Origin: Zymobacter sp047495495
Lineage (GTDB): Bacteria > Pseudomonadota > Gammaproteobacteria > Pseudomonadales > Halomonadaceae
Assembly: GCF_047495495.1 (NCBI RefSeq)
Contig: NZ_CP179930.1
Span: 2,356,001 to 2,420,000 of the forward strand
Length of the DNA stretch: 64,000 nucleotides
Direction: 5' to 3'
This document shows, piece by piece, positions 54,874-61,844 of this stretch; the first letter of the stretch is position 1; each line of letters starts with the position of its first letter. Under the pieces are notes generated by a model that did no database searches, was not told where the DNA came from, and was given only the letters and a program-made list of their open reading frames with translations. Both the position numbers and the translations under genes were made by a program.

Positions 54874-56508
54874 ATGAAGCGCTGGCTGGCAAAGTTGTTC
54901 AGCAAGAAAAGCACCGCCAAGGAAACGATCGAGCAGACGGCCGGATTCCCGGTGCCATGGGAAAGCCACCTACAAAGCATCTACCATCTGTTGGCACCCT
55001 ACGCGCAAGGTAACGACCCACTACCAGAAAGTGCTCAGAAGCTGCCGGATGAGCAGTCAAAGAAAGAGGAAATGTCCTGGGCCGCAGGGGCCGTGGACGG
55101 GGTTTTCACCCACCATGCCCTTAGCACCCAGAATGAAGAAATCGCTGACACGCTGTTCGACGCATTGAATCAGGTGCTGATCCTGCCCTCATGGGAGAAT
55201 ATGGAGGAGCTATATGCACTGCTCAAGAAGGAGTCGCCACTAGAGTACATTGATGCGTTAATGGCAAAGATACCGCAGACATCTTCACTTCCCGCCCAAC
55301 AGCTTCATGACTTAGCGGTATGGCTGGCACAGGAAAGCCCCGACCGCCAGGCAGTAAAGTGCGCGATTGCGCTATTAAGCTTCTTCCCTTCGCAACAAAA
55401 TCTTGCAACGGTCATGACGCTCGGATTGCACGATGAGTTCACGCTGTTCAGCACCGTAGCCGTATCCAACATAGTGACTAAAGAAGGGTATGAGGCCACG
55501 CTGGTCGAAATGGCCCGCCGTGTGACGGGCTGGGGGCGTATTCAGATCATCGAGCGCCTGCCTGAAGAGCTATCAGAGACAACTCGCGACTGGCTTCTGC
55601 GCGAAGGTTACTCCAACACCGTCATGATGGAATATACCGCCTTGGAGTGCGCCATCAAGGGACAGCTACTGACCGCGCTGATGAGTGATAACGTGGACGA
55701 TGCCTTACTGAACAGTGCAGGTGAACTGCTCTCTGCACTGCTCAATGAAGCCCCAGTATCGGGCATCTCGTGCTATGAAGACGGTGTAGCCGCCTGTCTG
55801 CGCTATCTGGCGCTGGTGAAACAGAGCCCGACTCACGACATTACTCACCTGTTGGCCGCACATGCGCTTGGAGAGTTTGTTGAGGATGACAATAGAGACT
55901 GGGATCGCCTTGCGTCGTGTGGATGGAATGAAGAGAACCGTCAGCACGTCGGCAATGAAGCTCATGTCATCGTGGCACAGCCCAAATGGCAGGAGGAAGT
56001 GAGCAAAGCTCTCTCCTCTCACGACAGTGAACTGGGACACGCTATGGTTCACGCCGCGCGAGTACTGAACATCGACCCGTGGGACGCCCTCTATGCCCGA
56101 CAGTCTACATGTCCATCGGCAGAAGATAGCCACTGGTACTCTCTGATGAAGACCGACGATCGGCAACGCATTGAGCGCGTCGTTGCGCTGGCCGAAAAGC
56201 AGTTCGATCTGGCCGCCATAGCGACAGGGCCCGATACACAAATGGGATTCGGTCCTGCCTATCAGCAACACCGTGAATTGAGCCTTATCTTGCAGGACCT
56301 TGATCAATTCGCGGGTGCCGGCCTGTCGTTGATTGAAGCGGGACTGCGCAGTCCGCTCATCCACAACCGCAATATGGCACTCCGTGCGTTGGAAGAATGG
56401 CCCAAGGAAGAGCGTTCGGCAGCGCTGCACGCATTGCTTGAAGCCGCTTATGAACAGGAGCCGGAAGAAAGCGTCCGCAAACGTCTGCAAGCGCTGCTTG
56501 CCGAATAA
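54874..56508 (+). CDS. HEAT-like helical protein of unknown function
   Basis: The 544-residue product has no signal peptide and no membrane helix. It is almost entirely predicted helical, with recurring helix pairs suggestive of HEAT/ARM repeats (for example AVKCAIALLSFFPSQQNLATVMTLG near 166-190, and a C-terminal LIEAGLRSPLIHNRNMALRALEEWPKEERSAALHALLEAAYEQEP near 487-531). I recognise no catalytic motif. CGGGAT precedes ATG 54874 and a weak hairpin follows the stop. It lies alone between ychF and the Hsp90-like operon. A scaffold or adaptor role is only inference. Confidence 0.8.
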   Translation: MKRWLAKLFSKKSTAKETIEQTAGFPVPWESHLQSIYHLLAPYAQGNDPLPESAQKLPDEQSKKEEMSWAAGAVDGVFTHHALSTQNEEIADTLFDALNQVLILPSWENMEELYALLKKESPLEYIDALMAKIPQTSSLPAQQLHDLAVWLAQESPDRQAVKCAIALLSFFPSQQNLATVMTLGLHDEFTLFSTVAVSNIVTKEGYEATLVEMARRVTGWGRIQIIERLPEELSETTRDWLLREGYSNTVMMEYTALECAIKGQLLTALMSDNVDDALLNSAGELLSALLNEAPVSGISCYEDGVAACLRYLALVKQSPTHDITHLLAAHALGEFVEDDNRDWDRLASCGWNEENRQHVGNEAHVIVAQPKWQEEVSKALSSHDSELGHAMVHAARVLNIDPWDALYARQSTCPSAEDSHWYSLMKTDDRQRIERVVALAEKQFDLAAIATGPDTQMGFGPAYQQHRELSLILQDLDQFAGAGLSLIEAGLRSPLIHNRNMALRALEEWPKEERSAALHALLEAAYEQEPEESVRKRLQALLAE

Positions 56509-56530
56509 TCATTCACCGCTTGGACAATAC

Positions 56531-56564
56531 ACAAGGCCCATCACCCTGCGTTGGAGGGTCTTGT
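56531..56564 (+). terminator. Terminator-like hairpin after HEAT-like gene
   Basis: ACAAGGCCC (56531-56539) pairs with GGGTCTTGT (56556-56564), one G-T pair, 16-nt loop, followed by CGTTTATG. A weak candidate. Confidence 0.45.
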
Positions 56565-56621
56565 CGTTTATGATGCATGACACCCCTTCCCCGTCGGAAC
56601 AACATATTGGTGCCCGCAATA

Positions 56622-56742
56622 AGAACGTGTTTCATACCCCCAATACCCATGTCATTGAGGGGATTTCAAACCACAAAACTGCGATAAAAGCCGTCTATTT
56701 TAGAAAGGGAAAAGTAATTAATTAGGTTATGAAACAGCCTCT
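56622..56742. repeat. 121-bp MITE-like repeat, copy 2
   Basis: Same orientation as the copy at 31824-31945. Ends: AGAACGTGTTTCATA at left, and GGTTATGAAACAGCCTCT at right, which as reverse complement reads AGAGGCTGTTTCATAACC. Shared inner blocks include CAATACCCATG, CAAACCACAA and TTTAGAAAGGG. It lies 58 nt beyond a terminator-like hairpin, as copy 1 lies beyond the gatB terminator. Confidence 0.7.
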
Positions 56743-57190
56743 AGCTGTGCCGTTTATCATAGAGCGTCATTATTTATACTCGGTATAATAAACATACCAT
56801 AGGGCATTTTAGTGTGCCCCACCATAAGCTTTATCTAGAGCACCGTTAATTCATTCAGATAATAGCAATATGATTTAAATCGGCGGCGCCCCTCATTCAA
56901 ACCACCAAGCACTTTCCCTCCAGCACTACGCGACATCCCAGCAAGACCACGCTACCCTTGCACGCGCGATATGCGTGTCAGCCGCTCACCACAGCCGTTC
57001 GAAACGAAACAGTTGCGTTTCATCACCATCCTGCTTATAACCCTCAGTAACTCATACTTATTAAATCGTATTAATAATCAGTCACATTGAGCGCACTCAT
57101 CAAGATCGCCGATAATGGTTACTTCAACTTCCCAGCGCTTCGTCTATCGAGAATAATGGCGCATCGGTGATTGATAAAGGGAATAATGCT

Positions 57191-59044
57191 TTGGATAACT
57201 CGTCATCACTCTCCTCCATCGTGCAGCACCGCACCCCGGTCAATCTGACAGGGCTAATGCAGGTGCTGAGCCAGCACCTCTACTCCACGCCGATGGTGGC
57301 CATTCGCGAGCTGGTGCAGAACGCACACGATGCTATCGTTCGCCGCCGCCTTGAAGCACCGGAATGGCAACAGTCCGCCAGCATTCGTATTGAGTGTGAC
57401 CCCGCGGTACCGTCCATCACCATCACGGATGTGGGCTCGGGGCTGACAGAAGAGGAAATCCATCAGTATCTAGCAACGGTGGGGATCGGCTATACCCGTG
57501 GCCTGCGCCAAAGCGATGATGATACCGGTCTGATCGGCATGTTCGGGCTGGGGTTTGCCTCAGCCTTTGTAGTGGCGGACAAAGTGACGCTCACCACCAC
57601 CTCGTGGAAAGCACCGGACATCAGCTGGCGCTACCGCTCCAGTAACGGCGAAACCTATACCGTCGAGCAGGCTTCGAGCCACCCGGTCGGTACCTCTATC
57701 GAGCTGACGCTGAAGGATGAGTTCGTAGGGCTGGCCAATACGGCCCACCTGAGTGCAGTACTCAGCCGCTACTGCGCGCTATTGCATGAACCAATCTTCG
57801 TCGGTCAGTCCGATCAGGCCATCAACCATATCACCCCGCCGTGGCGTGAACAGAAAGGTGCCGTGGCCCTTCATCCCTCTCTGGTACAAAAGCGCCATCT
57901 CGAATTTGCGTCACGCTTCGAGCAGCGTTTCACACCCCTTTGCGTGCTGCCGGTCGAACCGCAGGGCGACAGCGATGCGGTAGGCATTCTATGGCTGCAG
58001 GACGGCGCGACCTACGGCACCAGTGATAACCGCAATCTGTCACTGTTCCTGCGCGGCATGCTGATTGACGACCAAGCACGCGAGCTGTTGCCACCGTGGG
58101 CCGGTTTCGTCGGCGGTGTCATCGAATCCAACAAGCTGGTACCCACCGCCAGCCGTGAAGACCTTCAGCGCGATAGCCGCTACAGCGCAACGCAGATGGC
58201 CCTCAACGAGGCGCTGATCACAGGGCTGGCATCGCTGGCCAAGCAGCAGCCGGAAATCTGGCGTCGCGTTATTGCGCGCCACAACGAGGCCCTACTGGGT
58301 GCCGCCCTGTGCGACGACCGCCTATTCGACCTGCTAAAGGACGATCTCAACGTGCCGACCTCACAGGGCGACATGCCGGTCAGCACGCTGCGCCGCGACA
58401 ACAGCCTTACCGTGATGCTAGGCGAGGACGGCGGTTTCGAAGCGGTGCTGTTCCGCCTGCTACAGCGTCCCGTCGCCCACGGCTATCGCTATGCGGTGGT
58501 ACCGTTCCTGCGTCGCTGGGCCGAACACTACGGTGCACGTCTGATCGAGATCGGCACCAAGTCCGGCAACCAACAGCTGTTCGCTCTGGAAGACATCACC
58601 TCGGATGAGAAACAGTGGTGGTCCTCACGCTTAGTTGACGATGAAGGGTTCGTACCCGCGCGCTTTGAGCCCACCTCGCTACCCTTGATCGTGGTGACTG
58701 ATCGCGAGGCTGAGCTGAAGAAACGGCTTGAACAAGACGATGCCGACAAACGCATGAGTACCGCCGCGCTCATGCTGGCACGCCAATTCACTCAGAACAT
58801 TGAGCAGACCCATACGCAGATCCTGTACCTCAACTTTGCCAACCCCGCCGTTCAGGCGCTGTCACGCTGCTGGCAGGCAGGTACGATGCCCGATGCTGGT
58901 GCTTTCCCGCTGTTGAAGAGTTTGAAGGTACTGCTGGCCGCACAATCGCCGGACTATCAGGGTGGCAAACTCGATCAGGCACTGGAAAGTTTTGGTCACG
59001 TCCTTACACAGCTGGCGCATGCCGCCGCACGACAGGAGCAGTAA
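57191..59044 (+). CDS. Divergent Hsp90-family ATPase (HtpG-like)
   Basis: The product of about 617 residues is close to HtpG in length. It has the GHKL ATP site in order: RELVQNAHDA (39-48, catalytic Glu and Mg-binding Asn), DVGSG (80-84) and GMFGLGFASAF (116-126, compare GQFGVGFYSAF in HtpG). The middle domain has ASREDLQRD, matching the NVSRE block with the catalytic Arg. The rest diverges strongly, so this is not the housekeeping HtpG. Start: TTG 57191 has AAAGGGA 8 nt upstream; GTG 57167 in frame lacks a ribosome binding site and is the alternative. The TPR protein gene starts 2 nt after its stop, which implies joint function. Likely cytoplasmic. Confidence 0.88.
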   Translation: MDNSSSLSSIVQHRTPVNLTGLMQVLSQHLYSTPMVAIRELVQNAHDAIVRRRLEAPEWQQSASIRIECDPAVPSITITDVGSGLTEEEIHQYLATVGIGYTRGLRQSDDDTGLIGMFGLGFASAFVVADKVTLTTTSWKAPDISWRYRSSNGETYTVEQASSHPVGTSIELTLKDEFVGLANTAHLSAVLSRYCALLHEPIFVGQSDQAINHITPPWREQKGAVALHPSLVQKRHLEFASRFEQRFTPLCVLPVEPQGDSDAVGILWLQDGATYGTSDNRNLSLFLRGMLIDDQARELLPPWAGFVGGVIESNKLVPTASREDLQRDSRYSATQMALNEALITGLASLAKQQPEIWRRVIARHNEALLGAALCDDRLFDLLKDDLNVPTSQGDMPVSTLRRDNSLTVMLGEDGGFEAVLFRLLQRPVAHGYRYAVVPFLRRWAEHYGARLIEIGTKSGNQQLFALEDITSDEKQWWSSRLVDDEGFVPARFEPTSLPLIVVTDREAELKKRLEQDDADKRMSTAALMLARQFTQNIEQTHTQILYLNFANPAVQALSRCWQAGTMPDAGAFPLLKSLKVLLAAQSPDYQGGKLDQALESFGHVLTQLAHAAARQEQ

Positions 59045-59046
59045 GC

Positions 59047-61356
59047 ATGGATATCTGGCAGTGGTATCAGCAGTACGAGCGCGACATGTGGGAATCAGGT
59101 CAGGACTACCCCGTTCGACTGGTCGATGACTTTCTCGAGTCCGTAGTGCACATGCAATATGGCAAGGCCGAAGCATTGCTGCCCGAAGTGCGCGCGCTCA
59201 AACAGAGCGCCAACAACCCGTGGCTGGAAGTGTTGCTAGGGCACTGGGAAATGCGCCATCGACTGGGCAACGAAGCCGAAGGACAAACGGCCCTTGCCGA
59301 TGTCGTGGCCCTTTATGAACGCGCTCACCAAAGCGACACCGCAGAATGCCCGCAGTCGGTCTGCGTGACGCAGGACCTGAGCCATTGCTACTGCAACGTC
59401 GATGCCCGCGGCTGGGCGGACGAACGCATTGCCGTCTGCCAGGAAACGATGGCGGGCATCGACCCTAGCTGGAGCTGCTATCAGTGCCTGTCGGACGAAC
59501 AGTTCGATGCCATGCTCGATAAGGGGCTATATGAGGAAGCGCTGACGTTCGTGCGTGGGCAGATTGAAAAGATCAAGGCTGCGGATGCGGACGAAGATGA
59601 TGAAGCCCTGCGCGAGAGCGAAGCCGAAGCACTGATGCTGCTCGGCCAGTACGATGAAGCGCTGGCGATCATGGATCGGCTGTGCGAATCCTCGAACGTC
59701 GGCGACAACAACACGCAGGCGCGCGAAACCCAGAATATCATTCGTCTGCAGGTACTGGCCCATGCCGGCCGCGATGAGGAAGCCTGGGAAGCTCTGCCTG
59801 CAGTAACCCCGCACATTGCCATGCGCTGGGTCGATGTGCTCAGCACGCTGATATCGCGTGCGCCGGAACGCAACACGTGGCAGGTCGGCCGCTCGCTTCA
59901 ACAGATTCTTGAGCAGCGCATTCGCGTGGGCGCACCGCGCGATGCCATTACTGTCGCCAAGGTACACATCGCGCTGGCGCTGGCGCGCAATGCCACCTGG
60001 ACAGCACGCCAAGCACTGGCACTGGCTAAAACACAACTGCCCAAATTGCGCAGTGCACTCGGCGACGATCAGGCACTGGCGGCACTGGAAGCTCAGCTTG
60101 ATGCACAGACCCAGCAGGTTGCGCTGCCGGTCAGTGCCGATCAGCTGATGGCGTGGCTCAGCGCGCGCGACGACAGCGAGCGCGATCCTGAGCAAGAAGT
60201 CGAGTGGCTGACACTGGCCTTGGCCGAGCGCCCCGACGATCATCCGCTGCGTCAGCTAACCGCTTCTGCCTTGCAAGCCTGCGCAGCGAACGAGCAGGCC
60301 ATCCGTATCCTGCAAGAACGCGTCGAGCAGCATCCCGAAGAAGAAAGCGAGGTGCCGTATCAGCTGCTGCAACTGTTGCTGCAAAACAGTCGTTTCAGTC
60401 AAATCCAGCGCCTGGCCGACCGGTTCGAGGCACCGCTGCCCAGCATGGCCTGCTGGTATCGTATTCATGCCGCACAGGCGCAGGAAGACTGGCAAAAGGC
60501 CGAGCATCTGTGCCACGACATGCTTCAGCTCCCCGGCAACGAAGATAAAATCATGCCGCACATTATTGCAGGCGGCGCAGCGATGAAGCTCAAGGCCTTC
60601 GATCGGGCACTGAGCCATCATCTGGAAGCACTTGAACGCATCGACCGTCAGCAGGAGATGTCGCCCAACAATACGATCTGGGATGCCATCACCGCGGCCA
60701 GTGCGCTTCAGGATTGGGCACAGGTACGAACGCTAGGGGCACGGCTCGGTATGACGTTTTCAAGCGAAGAAGGCCCTATCGAAGAGAACGGTGGCTGGAT
60801 TCGTCTGCGTTTCTGGGAAGACAACGAATACCGCTTCTATCTGGCCCAGCGTACGGGACCAACAACCGCCATCGTGCGACAGCCCAACTCCCGCGATGCG
60901 TCTCAGCACCTGAATGATCGGGTAGTGTTTGAACCGGCACTGCTCAATGAACCGCCGCAGACCGAAGAAGAACAGCAGAACTTCATCGGCGTCTACGAGG
61001 CCCTGCACGTCATCGCATCCGGCGGCTATGCATCAGCATGGTTCGTCGATGGCGCCGCCCCTGAACAGGAGGTGTTCCAGCATTTCGTTGATCAGCTTGA
61101 GGCCGAAGGCTGTAACGTCTGGATTACCAGCAACGATGACTATCAAATCGTCGATACCCAGGCCGGCAATGCCGTACTGCCGGGCCTGTACTTCCTGCTG
61201 TCGGCACCGCAAAGCATGCCATTGCAAACACTGGATGCCCTACTGACCCGCCTGACCGCTGACTGGCCGCATCAGCCTCACTGGCTGGGACTGGCCCGCA
61301 AGGCCGGTGTTGACGATACGCGCCACACCGCCATCATTGAGCGCTACCAACTCTAG
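59047..61356 (+). CDS. Large TPR-like protein paired with the Hsp90-like ATPase
   Basis: The 769-residue protein starts 2 nt after the Hsp90-like gene, with AGGAGC within that gene's end. It has no signal or membrane segment. The N-terminal 150 residues hold a Cys-rich part (CPQSVCVTQDLSHCYCN, then WSCYQC near residues 100-142). Then come repeated TPR-like helices (EALTFVRGQIEKIKA, YDEALAIMDRLCE, then NEQAIRILQERVEQHPEE). The last about 190 residues form a distinct globular part (GGWIRLRFWEDNEYRFYLAQRTGP; WFVDGAAPEQEVFQHF). TPR proteins often dock Hsp90; here the gene pair suggests a dedicated co-chaperone or client receptor. That is inference. Confidence 0.82.
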   Translation: MDIWQWYQQYERDMWESGQDYPVRLVDDFLESVVHMQYGKAEALLPEVRALKQSANNPWLEVLLGHWEMRHRLGNEAEGQTALADVVALYERAHQSDTAECPQSVCVTQDLSHCYCNVDARGWADERIAVCQETMAGIDPSWSCYQCLSDEQFDAMLDKGLYEEALTFVRGQIEKIKAADADEDDEALRESEAEALMLLGQYDEALAIMDRLCESSNVGDNNTQARETQNIIRLQVLAHAGRDEEAWEALPAVTPHIAMRWVDVLSTLISRAPERNTWQVGRSLQQILEQRIRVGAPRDAITVAKVHIALALARNATWTARQALALAKTQLPKLRSALGDDQALAALEAQLDAQTQQVALPVSADQLMAWLSARDDSERDPEQEVEWLTLALAERPDDHPLRQLTASALQACAANEQAIRILQERVEQHPEEESEVPYQLLQLLLQNSRFSQIQRLADRFEAPLPSMACWYRIHAAQAQEDWQKAEHLCHDMLQLPGNEDKIMPHIIAGGAAMKLKAFDRALSHHLEALERIDRQQEMSPNNTIWDAITAASALQDWAQVRTLGARLGMTFSSEEGPIEENGGWIRLRFWEDNEYRFYLAQRTGPTTAIVRQPNSRDASQHLNDRVVFEPALLNEPPQTEEEQQNFIGVYEALHVIASGGYASAWFVDGAAPEQEVFQHFVDQLEAEGCNVWITSNDDYQIVDTQAGNAVLPGLYFLLSAPQSMPLQTLDALLTRLTADWPHQPHWLGLARKAGVDDTRHTAIIERYQL

Positions 61357-61395
61357 GCAACCAGCGGTGATGGGCCCGTTCCCCCTCACCGCTCT

Positions 61396-61445
61396 GCGGG
61401 GATGCGTAGTGAGCGTGATGCTCGCTGCCCTTCCCCGCATTTTTA
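61396..61445 (+). terminator. Terminator after the Hsp90-like/TPR operon
   Basis: GCGGGGA (61396-61402) pairs with TTCCCCGC (61431-61438); the arms enclose an inner GAGC/GCTC hairpin and are followed by ATTTTTACG. Confidence 0.75.
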
Positions 61446-61564
61446 CGCCCCAAAACACTGTATAGACATACATAAATTTATTCATATAATGTGGATATAC
61501 AACCACATAAGCAGGGAAACGTGAGGACGGTAAGCGAGGGGGGACTCGAACGCATCACCCTATC

Positions 61565-61612
61565 AATGGCGTCTTCTTGGTGGACTTAACCGCATAACAG
61601 GAAGGCGCCATT
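61565..61612. repeat. 12-bp inverted repeat upstream of WGR gene
   Basis: AATGGCGTCTTC (61565-61576) and GAAGGCGCCATT (61601-61612) are inverted repeats with one mismatch and a 24-nt spacer, followed by CTTTTATG. It could be a weak terminator, a leader hairpin or a protein-binding site. Confidence 0.4.
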
Positions 61613-61844
61613 CTTTTATGCCGGCTCACTCGACAGATAAGGCCACGTTGCTCGTACTCATGGAGCTACGTTTCCTCAACGATTCTGCTCCATCGCACGA
61701 TATAGCGGCATGGTCCGCCAGATGAATTTGTGGAAACCGATCAGGTGCGAAAATTGTTGATCTTCCAAAAAAGTAACCCCGTTTATTTGGGATAGTATCG
61801 TCAGCAGCACGATGACTCTCGTCCATCACTTCAGGGATCACGCC

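Larger units (their letters stand above)
56509..57190. other. 682-nt A/T-rich intergenic region with repeat
   Basis: The largest gap in the window. It holds a weak terminator-like hairpin (56531-56564), the second copy of the MITE-like repeat (56622-56742), and then about 450 nt with A/T-rich patches at 56745-56880 and 57050-57090. The part nearest 57190 should contain the promoter of the Hsp90-like operon. No convincing gene is seen. Confidence 0.55.
61357..61844. other. 488-nt intergenic region before WGR gene
   Basis: The region contains the operon terminator (61396-61445), an A/T-rich stretch (about 61445-61505), an inverted repeat (61565-61612) and about 230 nt of leader before the WGR-domain gene. 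No gene is convincing. Confidence 0.5.

Noticed and set aside
61534..61600. tRNA-like 3' fragment on the minus strand (GTTCGAGTCC)
   Set aside because: The flanks of the TTCGAGT element cannot form a T-stem and no acceptor or anticodon arm is present, so it is chance likeness.
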